DNA of 64,000 bases. Source: Flavobacteriales bacterium (GTDB taxonomy: Bacteria; Bacteroidota; Bacteroidia; Flavobacteriales_F; PHOS-HE28). Position numbers and translations under genes: made by a program. How positions within the stretch are numbered: position 1 is the first letter of the stretch; every line of letters begins with the position of its first letter. The DNA is taken from contig JAEUSU010000005.1 of the NCBI GenBank assembly GCA_016788635.1, forward strand, positions 1 through 64,000, in the 5' to 3' direction. The notes beneath the pieces are model-generated. The model was not told the DNA's origin. It searched no databases and was given only the letters and a program-made list of their open reading frames with translations. Of the stretch, positions 34,709 through 44,155 are shown in pieces.

Positions 34709-37700
34709 TCAATTCGCGGACCTGACAAGGGAAAGCGCGCAGATCATGGACCCGTCAAGGTCCACCTCGTGCACACCCTGGCCTTCAGCTGGCAGTCGGT
34801 CCACAAGCACTTGGTCCTCAGGGGTAACGGCGAGCGTTTCCGAAAGGATCCACGCGGCATGCATGCGCACGGCCTGGCCCAAACGGGCATCTCCACTGTT
34901 CAGGATGTGGAGTTGCACACGGTCGGTCACCTCGAATCCGCTCTCCTTGCGCAGGGTCTGGATGCGGCTCACCAGCTCGCGCGCTATGCCTTCACTGATG
35001 AGCTCCTCGCTGAGGCTGATGTCGAGCGCCACGGTGAGGGCCCCGTCGCTGGCCACGCTCAGGCCCGGCACGGTCTCGGCGCTGATCTCCACATCGTCGC
35101 GCAGCAGTTCCACCTCCTGGCCTTCAACCGCGAGCTTCATGGAGCCCTTCGCTTCCAGTTCGGCGATCTGTGCCTGGCTGAAGGCGCTCACGGCCGCGGC
35201 GGTGCCCTTCATCAGCTTGCCCAGGCGCGCGCCGAGCTTCGGGAAGATGGGCTTGATCTTCTTCGTCAGCTTGCTCTCGCCGGCATCGAGGACCACAAGC
35301 TCCTTTACGTTCACTTCGCTCAGGACGAGGTCGCGGATCGCATCGAGGCGGGCGCGCATCGTGGCATCCGTAACGGGCACCAGCATCTTCTGCAAGGGCT
35401 GTCGCACACGATGGCCTTCCTTCTTGCGGATGCTGAGCACGAGTGAGGTGAGCTTCTGTGCAAGCGCGGTGCGTTGCTCCAGTTCTGTGTCGATCAGCGT
35501 TTCGTTGTGCTTCGGCCAATCACTGAGATGAACGCTCGTCCCTTTCAGGTCGCGGTAGAGGCGGTCGCTGAAGAAGGGTGCGATGGGCGCACTGAGCATG
35601 GCCACCACCTCAAGGCAGCGGTGCAGCGTCTGGAACGCGGCGTTCTTATCAGGGCCCAACTCGCCTTTCCAGAAGCGTCGGCGGTTCAGGCGCACGTACC
35701 AGTTGCTCAGGTCCTCCACCACGAAGTCCTGGATGGCGCGGGCGGCGATGGTGGGTTCGTAGTCGGCGTAATTCGCGTCGGCCAGTTTCATCACGCTGTT
35801 GAGGCGCGAGAGGATCCAGCGGTCGCTTTCGGTCAGCGTTGCTTCACCGGTTCCTTCGAAGCCATCGATGTTGGCGTACAGCGCGAAGAAGTTGTAGGTG
35901 TTGAAGAGCGCGCGGAAGAATTTGCGCTGCACTTCGGTGATGCCCTCCGCATCGAACTTCAGGTTGTCCCAGGGTGAGGCGTTGCTGATCATGTACCAGC
36001 GCACCGCGTCGGCGCCGTACTGGTCCAGGGTCTTGAAGGGGTCCACCGCGTTGCCCAAGCGCTTGCTCATCTTCTGGCCCACCTTGTCCAGGACGAGGCC
36101 GTTGCTCACCACGGTCTTGTAGGCGACGGCATCCTGCGTGAGCGTGGCGATGGCGTGCAGGGTGTAGAACCAGCCGCGCGTTTGGTCCACGCCCTCGGCA
36201 ATGAAGGCAGCCGGGAACTTCTCCTTGAAGGTCGCTTCGTTCTCGAACGGATAGTGCCACTGCGCGTAAGGCATGGCACCACTGTCGAACCACACATCGA
36301 TCAGGTCCGTCTCCCGCTTCATCGGCTTGCCGCTGGGCGATACGAGCACGATGTGGTCCACGTAAGGACGGTGCAGGTCCGCGCGGTCGTAGTTGGCATC
36401 GCTCATATCATCGACCTGGAACGAAGCGTACGGATCGGCCGTCATCACTCCGGCTTTCACAGCGCGCGTGATCTCTTCCTTCAGTTGCTTCAACGAGCCT
36501 ATGCAGAGTTCTTCATCACCATCCACGGTGCGCCAGATGGGGAGCGGGATGCCCCAGTACCGCGAGCGCGACAAGTTCCAGTCCTGCAGGTTCTCCAGCC
36601 AGTTGCCGAAGCGCCCGGTGCCGGTGCTCTCGGGTTTCCAGTTGATGGTCTTGTTCAATGCGATGAGCCGGTCCTTCTTCGCGGTCACACGCACGAACCA
36701 GCTGTCCAGCGGGTAGTAGAGGATCGGCTTGTCGGTGCGCCAGCAGTGCGGGTAGTTGTGCTCGTACTTCTCCACCTTGAAGGCGCGCCCCATCTCCTTC
36801 AATTTGATGCTGAGCTCCACGTCCACGCTCTTCTCCGGTGCCTGACCGGCAGGGTAGTATTCGTTCTTCACGTACTTGCCCGCGAACTCGCCCATCTCCT
36901 TCGTGAAGCGCCCCTGCAGGTCCACCAGCGTAAGCGTGCCGATGCCGTGCTGCCGCGCCACGCGCATGTCGTCCGCACCGAAGCTCGGGGCCGTGTGCAC
37001 CACACCGGTGCCGTCCTCCGTGGTCACAAAATCGCCACCGATCACCTTGAAGGCGTCGCCACCTTCGGGCTGTGCATAGGGGAGCAATTGCTCATAGCGG
37101 ATGCCTTCGAGCTGGTGTCCGTAGCATTCATCAATGATGCTCCAGGGTATGTTCTTCCCGTCCTTCTTATACTCCTCGAAAGAGGCATCGTTGTTCTTCT
37201 CGTTGAAGTAGGCGTTCAGCCGCGCCTTCGCCAGCACCACGGTCTGCGGTGCATGCGTGTAGGGGTTGAAGGTCTTCACGCGCACATACTCCAGCTTGGG
37301 GCCCACGGTGAGCGCACAGTTGCTGGGCAGGGTCCAGGGTGTGGTCGTCCACGCGAGGATGAACACATCCCCGAACGCATCCTTAAAGAGCCACTCGCTG
37401 CTGGCATCGCGCTTCACCTTGAACTGCGCGACCACGCTGGTGTCCTTCACCGGCTTGTAGGTGCCGGGCTGGTTCAGTTCGTGGCTGCTGAGGCCCGTGC
37501 CCGCGGCGGGCGAGTAGGGCTGGATGGTGTAGCCCTTGTAGAGCAGGTCCTGGTCGTGCAGTTGCTTCAGCAGGTGCCACACGCTCTCGATGTACTTGGT
37601 GTGGTAGGTGACGTAGGGGTGCTCCAGGTCGAGCCAGAAGCCGATGCGCTTGGTGAGGTCGTTCCACACATCGGTGTAGCGCATCACGGCTTTGCGGCAC

Positions 37701-38062
37701 GCGGCGTTGTACTCCTCGATGGAGATACTCTTCCCGATGTCCTCCTTGGTGATGCCGAGCTCCTTCTCCACGCCGAGCTCGATGGGCAGGCCGTGCGTGT
37801 CCCAGCCCGCCTTGCGGTCCACGCGGTGGCCCTTCTGCGTCTGGTAGCGGCAGAAGATGTCCTTGATGGTGCGGGCCATCACGTGGTGGATGCCGGGCAA
37901 ACCGTTGGCGCTGGGCGGGCCTTCGTAGAACACGAAGGGCGGCGCGTCCTTCCGTAGTAGAAGGCTTTGACCGAAGGTGTCCTCGGCCTCCCATTGCTTC
38001 AATACCTCCTCGGCGACCTTGGGCAGGTCGAGCTCATCATACTGCGGGAAGCGCTTGTCCAT
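34709..38062 (-). CDS. ileS: Isoleucyl-tRNA synthetase
   Basis: Charges tRNA-Ile. 1117 residues, the length of the eukaryote-like type common in Bacteroidota. The class I signature is PSANGLPGIHH (HIGH equivalent GIHH at residues 57-60). The CP1 editing domain lies at roughly 200-400, and KMSKRLGNAVDPF is the KMSKS loop. The anticodon-binding and C-terminal domains follow. A TATCTTCG promoter-like element is just upstream. It heads the ileS-dksA-lspA operon. Confidence 0.98.
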   Translation of the reverse strand: MDKRFPQYDELDLPKVAEEVLKQWEAEDTFGQSLLLRKDAPPFVFYEGPPSANGLPGIHHVMARTIKDIFCRYQTQKGHRVDRKAGWDTHGLPIELGVEKELGITKEDIGKSISIEEYNAACRKAVMRYTDVWNDLTKRIGFWLDLEHPYVTYHTKYIESVWHLLKQLHDQDLLYKGYTIQPYSPAAGTGLSSHELNQPGTYKPVKDTSVVAQFKVKRDASSEWLFKDAFGDVFILAWTTTPWTLPSNCALTVGPKLEYVRVKTFNPYTHAPQTVVLAKARLNAYFNEKNNDASFEEYKKDGKNIPWSIIDECYGHQLEGIRYEQLLPYAQPEGGDAFKVIGGDFVTTEDGTGVVHTAPSFGADDMRVARQHGIGTLTLVDLQGRFTKEMGEFAGKYVKNEYYPAGQAPEKSVDVELSIKLKEMGRAFKVEKYEHNYPHCWRTDKPILYYPLDSWFVRVTAKKDRLIALNKTINWKPESTGTGRFGNWLENLQDWNLSRSRYWGIPLPIWRTVDGDEELCIGSLKQLKEEITRAVKAGVMTADPYASFQVDDMSDANYDRADLHRPYVDHIVLVSPSGKPMKRETDLIDVWFDSGAMPYAQWHYPFENEATFKEKFPAAFIAEGVDQTRGWFYTLHAIATLTQDAVAYKTVVSNGLVLDKVGQKMSKRLGNAVDPFKTLDQYGADAVRWYMISNASPWDNLKFDAEGITEVQRKFFRALFNTYNFFALYANIDGFEGTGEATLTESDRWILSRLNSVMKLADANYADYEPTIAARAIQDFVVEDLSNWYVRLNRRRFWKGELGPDKNAAFQTLHRCLEVVAMLSAPIAPFFSDRLYRDLKGTSVHLSDWPKHNETLIDTELEQRTALAQKLTSLVLSIRKKEGHRVRQPLQKMLVPVTDATMRARLDAIRDLVLSEVNVKELVVLDAGESKLTKKIKPIFPKLGARLGKLMKGTAAAVSAFSQAQIAELEAKGSMKLAVEGQEVELLRDDVEISAETVPGLSVASDGALTVALDISLSEELISEGIARELVSRIQTLRKESGFEVTDRVQLHILNSGDARLGQAVRMHAAWILSETLAVTPEDQVLVDRLPAEGQGVHEVDLDGSMICALSLVRSAN

Positions 38063-38082
38063 CAGGGCATTCGAACGGGCCG

Positions 38083-38090
38083 CGAAGATA
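38083..38090 (-). promoter_or_regulatory. Putative -7 element for the ileS operon
   Basis: On the minus strand TATCTTCG lies 20 bases before the ileS ATG, fitting the TAnCTTYG pattern. It sits in the 58-base gap after the NYN-domain gene. Confidence 0.4.
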
Positions 38091-38120
38091 GCCGGACGGC
38101 GGGACCCGGCGATCGGTTGG

Positions 38121-38897
38121 TCACCCCTTGAACCGGACCATCACCATGTTGCCCTTCTCCTCCCGCCGGATCTCCAGGATGTCCTTCAGTGCGTGCACCA
38201 GGGAGGAGAGCGAGGCATGGCCGAAGCTGCGGGGGTCGAAGCTGGGATCCAAGCGGCGGAGCGCCTGCCCGATCAGGCTCAGGGAGGCCTCCTCCTCCTC
38301 GCCCCTGGCGATGGTGAAGGCCTTGTGGAATTTGCGCATCAGTTCGCTGTTCTGTGAAAGCTTGACCGGTTGTGCCCTGGCGGAAGATGCGGTTCGCCGT
38401 CCTCTTTCCTTGCCGGGTGCTCCTGGCACGGGTGCAAGCCCCGCTCCTGGCTCATGCACATCCAGGTTCTCCACATAGATGAAGCGTTCGCAAGCCTTCA
38501 CAAAGGCATCGGGTGTCTTCTTCTCGCCCACGCCCATCACGAACAGGCCGCTCTCCCGCAGCCGCGTGGCCAGCCGTGTATAGTCGCTGTCGCTGCTCAC
38601 GATGCAGAACGCGTCCACCAGTTCGCCGTGCAGGATGTCCATGGCATCGATGATGAGCGCACTGTCCGTGCTGTTCTTCCCCTTGGTGTAGGCGAACTGT
38701 TGCACGGGCTGGATGGCGTTGCTGTTCAGCAGCTCCTTCCAGCCGCTCATGCCCGTGGTGGTCCAATCGCCGTATATGCGGCGTATGGTGATGGTGCCCT
38801 GCTTGCTCACCTCCTCCAGTATCGCGCGCAGTCGCTTGGGCGCTGCGTTGTCACCATCGATCAACAGGGCGATCGTGGTGTCGTTGATCTTCTTCAT
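38121..38897 (-). CDS. NYN-domain protein with C-terminal OST-HTH/LOTUS domain
   Basis: 258 residues. The N-terminal PIN-like NYN nuclease fold shows its acidic active-site residues in ALLIDGDNAAPKRL, KNSTDSALIIDAMDIL and FCIVSSDSDYTRLATRLRES. Residues ~190-258 (MRKFHKAFTIARGEEEEASL, then GQALRRLDPSFDPRSFGHA) form an OST-HTH/LOTUS module, which binds RNA. It probably is a small endoribonuclease; the target is unknown. The start at 38895-38897 begins MKKINDTTIALLIDGDN. Confidence 0.88.
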   Translation of the reverse strand: MKKINDTTIALLIDGDNAAPKRLRAILEEVSKQGTITIRRIYGDWTTTGMSGWKELLNSNAIQPVQQFAYTKGKNSTDSALIIDAMDILHGELVDAFCIVSSDSDYTRLATRLRESGLFVMGVGEKKTPDAFVKACERFIYVENLDVHEPGAGLAPVPGAPGKERGRRTASSARAQPVKLSQNSELMRKFHKAFTIARGEEEEASLSLIGQALRRLDPSFDPRSFGHASLSSLVHALKDILEIRREEKGNMVMVRFKG

Positions 38898-38919
38898 TCC
38901 GGGGACAAGGTAGGCGCGC

Positions 38920-39390
38920 TCACACGCCGAACTGCCGCAGGTGATAGGCCATGTGGGTGTGCATCAGGCGGCCCCACTCCCGTGCGCTCATTCGGCCGAA
39001 CAAGGGGTGTCTGTCGGCCCATTGCTGGCGCTGCACCGCCCGTTCGGTCACCTCCAGCAGTTGCCGGCATTCGCTGTGCAGGTCCTCCACGGCCATCCCT
39101 GAACGCACCACATCGATCTGTTTGAAGGTGCGGGGTGGGTTCCTCGCGATGATGTGCTTGGGTGGCAGCACGCCGCTCAAGGTCATCCATCGGAAGATGG
39201 TGCGCGTGCGCCAGGTGCTTCTGTCGGGGCATTGTACCTCACCGGTGTACATCCGGATGGCCTCACGCAGGTGACGCACCATCTGCGGTGGGTTCATCAC
39301 TCCCCAATGCGGACGGGTATCATGTGTGAGCGCCTGCAAGCGGCTGAACAGACGTTCACGTTCAGCAGCGTCAAACAAGGTGCGTGCCAT
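38920..39390 (-). CDS. DUF1569 / DinB-like protein
   Basis: 156 residues with the DUF1569 pattern: WGVMNPPQMVRHLREAIRM near the N-terminus and HPLFGRMSAREWGRLMHTHM, then AYHLRQFGV, at the C-terminus. The fold is a four-helix bundle of the DinB type with His residues at possible metal positions. Function unknown. It lies just upstream of the NYN gene on the same strand (22-base gap). Confidence 0.8.
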   Translation of the reverse strand: MARTLFDAAERERLFSRLQALTHDTRPHWGVMNPPQMVRHLREAIRMYTGEVQCPDRSTWRTRTIFRWMTLSGVLPPKHIIARNPPRTFKQIDVVRSGMAVEDLHSECRQLLEVTERAVQRQQWADRHPLFGRMSAREWGRLMHTHMAYHLRQFGV

Positions 39391-39416
39391 CGGGCGAAGC
39401 TACCGCCCTCCGTGCA

Positions 39417-40685
39417 TCACATCGCCCCCTTCAGCATCCTGTTCCAGTAGAGCCAGGGCAGCATGTACTTCTTCAGGACCCACATGCTCCACAAGGGCTT
39501 GCCGGTGTCGAACAGCCTGCTCAGCAGCGGGTCGCTGTCGCGCACGTTGTCGTACTTGAACTCGGCCAGCAGCATTTTGCCGTAGCCGGTCACCAACGGG
39601 CAGCTGCTGTAGCCGCTGTACTCGTTCTTGCTCAGTGCGCCATCCTTGATGCGTTGAAGGATGTTGGCCACCACCACAGGGGCCTGTTTGCGGATGGCCG
39701 CGCCGGTCTTGGCGGTGGGCAGCGCGGCGGCATCGCCCAGCCCGAAGATGTTGACGTAGCGCGTGTGCTGCAGGGTGTGGATGTCCACCTCGAGCCAGCC
39801 CTTGTTCGGACCCTCGGCGTACGACAGCGGGGAGTTGCGCACGAAGTCGGGCGCGCTCTGGGGCGGGGCCAGGTGCAACATGTCATACTTCATAACGATG
39901 GTGCGCTCGCCCTCGATCTTCTCCGGCAGGCCTTGTTCCTCGGTGAGCGCGCAGTGGTTGTCGCCCGGCTTGCTCCACTTGAAGTGGATCTCCTTCTTCA
40001 CCGGATCGATGCGCACCGGATCGTAGAAGGCCTTGAAGATGATCTCCTTCTTGCGGATCACGTCCTCCAACGCAGCACGGAAGGGCTGCACACCGAAGAT
40101 CATCGAGCCGGGCGTGGCGAAGACGAGCTTGGTCTTGGTTCGCACGCCGCTCTTGCGGAAGAACTCATCGGCCATGTACGCGGCTTTCTGGGGAGCGCCA
40201 CCACACTTGATGGGCGTGGATGGCTGGGTGAACACCGCCACACCGCCCTTGAAGGCCTTCATCACACGAAGGGTCTTTTCCGGATCGATGTAGTTGCTGC
40301 ACACGTGGTCCGTCTGTAGCGCTTCGCGCAGGCCGGGTAGATCGTCGATGTTCATCTGGATGCCCGGCGCCACCACCAGATGTCCATAGGTATACGCATT
40401 GCCCTCCCGGGTGCGCACGGTGTTGGCCTCCGGCTCGAAGGTGGCCGCGTACTCCTTGACGTGGTCCACGCCGGGCGGGATCACGCTGGCCTCATCGCGG
40501 CGCGTGTCCTTCATGTCGAAGGTGCCCGCCGCCACCAAGGTCCAGGCCGGTTGGTACCAGTGGTCCTTGGAAGGGTCCATCACGGCTATGCGAAGCTTAT
40601 TGTCCTTGCGGTGCAACTGCGCGGCCGTCATGATGCCACCGGTGCCGCCACCGATGATGAGGACGTCATAGTGCGAGTGGGCCAT
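39417..40685 (-). CDS. FAD-dependent sulfide:quinone oxidoreductase-like protein
   Basis: 422 residues. The N-terminal dinucleotide motif VLIIGGGTGGIMTAA binds FAD; HLVVAPGIQ and VNIFGLGDAAALPTAKTGAA complete the flavoprotein reductase fold. Three Cys at positions typical of sulfide:quinone oxidoreductases are present: TDHVCSNYI, PIKCGGAPQK and SSCPLVTGYGK. It should oxidise sulfide, or a related sulfur species, at the membrane and pass electrons to quinone; the C-terminal amphipathic region (KKYMLPWLYWNRMLKGAM) would hold it to the membrane. It is closest in style to the SQRDL-like type. No sulfur-oxidation partner genes are nearby. Confidence 0.87.
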   Translation of the reverse strand: MAHSHYDVLIIGGGTGGIMTAAQLHRKDNKLRIAVMDPSKDHWYQPAWTLVAAGTFDMKDTRRDEASVIPPGVDHVKEYAATFEPEANTVRTREGNAYTYGHLVVAPGIQMNIDDLPGLREALQTDHVCSNYIDPEKTLRVMKAFKGGVAVFTQPSTPIKCGGAPQKAAYMADEFFRKSGVRTKTKLVFATPGSMIFGVQPFRAALEDVIRKKEIIFKAFYDPVRIDPVKKEIHFKWSKPGDNHCALTEEQGLPEKIEGERTIVMKYDMLHLAPPQSAPDFVRNSPLSYAEGPNKGWLEVDIHTLQHTRYVNIFGLGDAAALPTAKTGAAIRKQAPVVVANILQRIKDGALSKNEYSGYSSCPLVTGYGKMLLAEFKYDNVRDSDPLLSRLFDTGKPLWSMWVLKKYMLPWLYWNRMLKGAM

Positions 40686-40746
40686 TGGTCATGCGGATAG
40701 CGGACCCAAAGCTGGCCTTTCCCGGTCGCAGATACCGTGACGATCG

Positions 40747-42411
40747 TCACACCTGCGACCTGTCCGACCAGCACTTCAGCAATCTGGTGGCCCGGACCAG
40801 CAAGGCTTGGTGCGTGTTCTCCAGTGCGGCGCCTTTGGCGCGGATGAGCGCCACCAATTGCCTGCGCTCCAACACCGGCCATTGCTCCAGGTCGGGTACA
40901 AGGTCCACTGGCAGGGCCATGAGGTAGAATGCCGTGCGTTCATCGGGAGTCCATTGCGCCAGGTCGCCGAGGGGAAGTGTTGCGCCCAGGCGCTCCAATG
41001 CCTTACGCATGGCCCTGGCGCGGTCGCCGGCGTGGTGCTGCACCACGTGCCGTTGCAAAGCCGTGGTCAGGGCAGTGGTGTCGATGAGCATGGCCTCCTT
41101 GTCCGCGAGATCGAGTTCAAGGCCGTGCTCCACCAGCTCCTTCAGCAACTTCAGCGGCACTTGGTAGCCCTTATGGGAGGAGAGCTTCTTGAACGCGTGT
41201 TCGGCCGATCGCTGCAATGCCTTGGTCAACGGGCGGAATCCCAAGCGGTAGTAGAACCAGTATGCGCCGCTTTTCAGGCCATCGGGATTGCCATGGCCCA
41301 GTTGGTAGTTCTCCGCCTCGAAGCGGTCCACTCGGAAGCGCTGGCGATAGAGGCGCAGCAACTGCGCGAAGAACCACGCACTTTCCCCTCCGCGCAGGGC
41401 GGGGAACACGTTGATGCCCACCTTGCTTTTCCCCGGAAAGAGCCATGCGCCGCCATAAGCGAGCGGCACTCCGTTGCGGAAGGCCATGAAGCCCACGTAA
41501 CTGTCGAAGGGCAGGCGGTGGGCCACATCCAGATGGAACAGTGCGATCCGCAGGCCGCGTCCCATGTCGAAGAGCTCCACGGCGCCGGCATGCGTAACGG
41601 GGTCGGTCTCGCGGTGCAGGGTGGCGAGCACGATGCGCGCGGTCCCCTTGAGCGCCTCCTGCTGCTGTGCGGAGATCCGGATGGGCGCGGACACGGGCTC
41701 GTTCACCACCTTCCGAAGGTCCACCTCACGTTGCAGGCCATCGGGAAGGAAATGAACCTCACTGATCGGGCAGCGCGCGAAGGTCATGCCACAGCCGGGT
41801 GCTCCTTCCACCTTCATGTTCACCTGCATGCGCGCCCAGAGGTGCTCGCGTGTGCCTTCATCCACGCGCAGCGCATCAAGACCTTGCACCAGTTGCTGCA
41901 ATTGCACCGCGCGCGAGGGGCCGAAGGTGCGATCGAGCAGTTCGTACGCATCGCCTGCGGGCTGGTCCACCGTTTCCCATTCAGCCTGCGGCAGAAGAAG
42001 GCGCAGCAGTCCGGCGAACTCCTCGTGCTCCGCTTCCACGGAAAAGAGTTCCATGTGATCTCTCCAGTGTTGCAGTAACCAGCGCGTGAGGTGAAGGGTG
42101 AAGGTGGTTTGAAGCGGGGCCCCCTCCAGTCCGGTGTTGATCAGGGCGTAACGCGGGCGTTCACCGCGACGCACCATGTCGTTCGCCAGGCCGACCACAC
42201 GATCCAGTTCGGTGGTTACCGCGGCGAGTTCCCCGGCATCGTATGGATGGGCCAGCAGAAAGAGCAGCAGGTCGTGCCACTCGCGCAGGGCCTTGGGCGA
42301 TCGGATGGGGCGGTTGAACGTGGCACCCAACAGGTCGGCGCGCTCCTGTGCACGTGCACGCGCAAGGGTGCGGCGCAGGTGAAGGACTTCTTCAGTACGC
42401 AGCGCGGACAT
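40747..42411 (-). CDS. Protein of unknown function with a GNAT-like central domain
   Basis: 554 residues without a signal peptide or membrane segment. Residues ~270-400 look like an N-acyltransferase fold (FDSYVGFMAFRNGVPLAYGG, then LFPGKSKVGINVFPALRGGE and SGAYWFYYRLGFRP), including a conserved-looking loop before LGFRP. The N-terminal half is helical. It lies 61 bases upstream of the SQR-like gene, is on the same strand and follows a strong terminator, so the two may be co-transcribed. Acyltransferase activity is inference. Confidence 0.72.
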   Translation of the reverse strand: MSALRTEEVLHLRRTLARARAQERADLLGATFNRPIRSPKALREWHDLLLFLLAHPYDAGELAAVTTELDRVVGLANDMVRRGERPRYALINTGLEGAPLQTTFTLHLTRWLLQHWRDHMELFSVEAEHEEFAGLLRLLLPQAEWETVDQPAGDAYELLDRTFGPSRAVQLQQLVQGLDALRVDEGTREHLWARMQVNMKVEGAPGCGMTFARCPISEVHFLPDGLQREVDLRKVVNEPVSAPIRISAQQQEALKGTARIVLATLHRETDPVTHAGAVELFDMGRGLRIALFHLDVAHRLPFDSYVGFMAFRNGVPLAYGGAWLFPGKSKVGINVFPALRGGESAWFFAQLLRLYRQRFRVDRFEAENYQLGHGNPDGLKSGAYWFYYRLGFRPLTKALQRSAEHAFKKLSSHKGYQVPLKLLKELVEHGLELDLADKEAMLIDTTALTTALQRHVVQHHAGDRARAMRKALERLGATLPLGDLAQWTPDERTAFYLMALPVDLVPDLEQWPVLERRQLVALIRAKGAALENTHQALLVRATRLLKCWSDRSQV

Positions 42412-42464
42412 GCCGCAAGTTGTGGAAGATGACGGGAAGGAGAGCTGTGCCCGGTCATATCAAT

Positions 42465-42497
42465 GGAAAGGCCTGCCTCACGCGGGCAGGCCTTTCC
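42465..42497 (-). terminator. Strong intrinsic-terminator-like hairpin after mscS
   Basis: GGAAAGGCCTGCC (42465-42477) pairs perfectly over 13 bp with GGCAGGCCTTTCC (42485-42497) around a 7-base loop. It lies 19 bases beyond the mscS stop codon. No long U-tract follows. Confidence 0.75.
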
Positions 42498-42516
42498 GTT
42501 CCAACAGGTGTGGTGA

Positions 42517-43350
42517 TCACCTATCCGCAAGCACCCGGATGCTCGGCTGCGGGCCGGCAAGTCCTGCGGCCTGCAGTGCGGCAATGCCCTTCTCGTACAC
42601 ACCGAAGTAGACGTCCCAATAGTCCTGCGGAGCGCAATGCGGACGCACGGCGAGCTCCATCCCTTCGATGTTCAGCTTGGCGATGGTGACGGTGGGTGCG
42701 GGGTCCTGCATCACCTTGGGATGCTCGTTCATCACCGCCGTAAGCACTTCGCGTGCTTTGGTCAATGAAGAATTGTAGTTAAGCCCGAAGGTGAGGTCCA
42801 CGCGGATCCGGCCTTCCCGTGTGTAGTTGACGATGTTGCCATTGGCCATGGCGCCGTTGGGTACAATGGCGGTCTTGCCATCCGGGGTGAGCAGTACGGT
42901 GGTGAAGATCTGGATCTCCTTCACCGTGCCCAGTACGCCCTGTGCCTCGATGAGGTCGTCCACCTTGTAAGGCTTGAAGAGCAGGATGAGCGTGCCCCCC
43001 GCGAAGTTGGCGAGCGTGCCCTGCAGTGCCAGGCCGATGGCCAGGCCAGCCGCACCGATCAGGGCGATGAAACTGGTGGTCTGCACCCCCAGCATGCCCA
43101 CGAAGGTGAGCAGCAGCAGCACCTTGAGAGAAACGGTGACGAGGCTGTGCAGGAAGCGTTGCAAGGTGGGTTCCACACTGCGTGCGGTGAGCACCTTGTT
43201 GAGCACCCTGCCAAGCAGGCGGATGAGCATGGTGCCGATCCACAGCACCAACAAGGCGGTGACCAGCTTCGGTGCATAGTCCAGTGCGAGCTCCTGTGCA
43301 CGGGTCATCCACGTGCTCGCCTGGTCCAATTGGGTATCGATCTCGTCCAT
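42517..43350 (-). CDS. Small-conductance mechanosensitive channel, MscS family
   Basis: 277 residues. Inner-membrane channel that opens under membrane tension and releases solutes on osmotic downshock. Three hydrophobic segments lie in the N-terminal ~110 residues; the third, pore-lining helix has the Gly/Ala-rich pattern LIGAAGLAIGLALQGTLANF. FAGGTLILLFKPYKVDDLIE starts the cytoplasmic beta domain, then PNGAMANGNIVNYTREG. The C-terminal domain ends near GVYEKGIAALQAAG. Length and order match E. coli MscS (286 residues). Confidence 0.95.
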   Translation of the reverse strand: MDEIDTQLDQASTWMTRAQELALDYAPKLVTALLVLWIGTMLIRLLGRVLNKVLTARSVEPTLQRFLHSLVTVSLKVLLLLTFVGMLGVQTTSFIALIGAAGLAIGLALQGTLANFAGGTLILLFKPYKVDDLIEAQGVLGTVKEIQIFTTVLLTPDGKTAIVPNGAMANGNIVNYTREGRIRVDLTFGLNYNSSLTKAREVLTAVMNEHPKVMQDPAPTVTIAKLNIEGMELAVRPHCAPQDYWDVYFGVYEKGIAALQAAGLAGPQPSIRVLADR

Positions 43351-43452
43351 GGGGTCTTTGGGGTGTCGGGTTATTTCAAGGGGGAAGGTAGAAGCTTGCT
43401 TTCACAGATCATCGTCGCTGCGTGGATATTCCCTGCGGCAGCCGCACCGGAA

Positions 43453-43499
43453 GCACGAAGGGCCCGCCCCGGTCTGGAGCGGACCCTTCCATTTCGTGC
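43453..43499 (-). terminator. Two-part hairpin downstream of the YceI gene
   Basis: Outer arms GCACGAA (43453-43459) and TTCGTGC (43493-43499) and inner arms GGGCCCGC (43460-43467) and GCGGACCC (43479-43486, one mismatch) fold together. It lies 11 bases beyond the stop codon at 43510. Confidence 0.55.
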
Positions 43500-43509
43500 G
43501 CCAATGTGC

Positions 43510-44055
43510 TCAGCCTTGTTTGGCGAGCTGCACCTCGGCGAGTATGCGCACCTCGTCGCTCACCAGCACGCCGCCCGCTTCCAGGGCCGCGTTCCAATTA
43601 AGGCCCCACTGCTTGCGGTCGATCTTTGCGTTCAGGTTCAGGCCGGCCTTGGTGTTGCCCCAGGGGTCCCTGGCCACGCCGCTCCACTCCACATCCAGCG
43701 TAACGGGCCTGGTCACGTCCCTGATGGTGAGGTCGCCGGTCACTTTCCAGTCGCTGCCGCTGCCTTCGATGCGGGTGCTCTTGAAGCTCAGCTTGGGGAA
43801 CTTCTCGCTGTCGAAAAAGTCGGCACTGCGCAGGTGGCCGTCGCGCTTCTCATCGTTGGTGTGAACACTGGCCGTGTCGGCCCAGAAGTTTACTTGTGCG
43901 TTGCTGAGGTCATCGCCTTCCAATTCCACCTCGGCGTTGAATTCCTTGAAGCTCCCCGTGACCGTGGTGATCATCAGGTGCTTCACCTTGAACTGGATCT
44001 CGGAGTGACTGGGATCGATGGCCCACTTGGTGGTCGTTGCCGTTGCTGTTTCCAT
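43510..44055 (-). CDS. YceI-family protein
   Basis: 181 residues. The lipocalin-like YceI fold binds isoprenoid or lipid molecules in its barrel. Typical features are TKWAIDPSHSEIQFKVKHL at the N-terminus, SFKEFNAEVELEGDDL, and VTGDLTIRDVTRPVTLDVEW in the middle. Many YceI proteins have a signal peptide; this one starts METATATTTKW and appears cytoplasmic. Such proteins are often near pirin or redox genes, as here (pirin gene next, 96 bases upstream). Confidence 0.92.
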   Translation of the reverse strand: METATATTTKWAIDPSHSEIQFKVKHLMITTVTGSFKEFNAEVELEGDDLSNAQVNFWADTASVHTNDEKRDGHLRSADFFDSEKFPKLSFKSTRIEGSGSDWKVTGDLTIRDVTRPVTLDVEWSGVARDPWGNTKAGLNLNAKIDRKQWGLNWNAALEAGGVLVSDEVRILAEVQLAKQG

Positions 44056-44127
44056 GGTTGTTCGTTGTGTTTCAGATCAGGTGTTGGCGCGTTTTGACGC
44101 GCAATGAAATGCGTTCTCGATGCGACC

Positions 44128-44155
44128 GTAGGGGCGCATCATGACGCGCCCCTAC
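44128..44155 (-). terminator. Hairpin overlapping the stop codon of the pirin gene
   Basis: GTAGGGGCGC (44128-44137) pairs perfectly with GCGCCCCTAC (44146-44155). The right arm contains the pirin stop codon (44152-44154). Confidence 0.6.

Noticed and set aside
36155..37957. A 600-codon + strand frame opposite ileS
   Set aside because: Antisense shadow of a clearly real synthetase gene.
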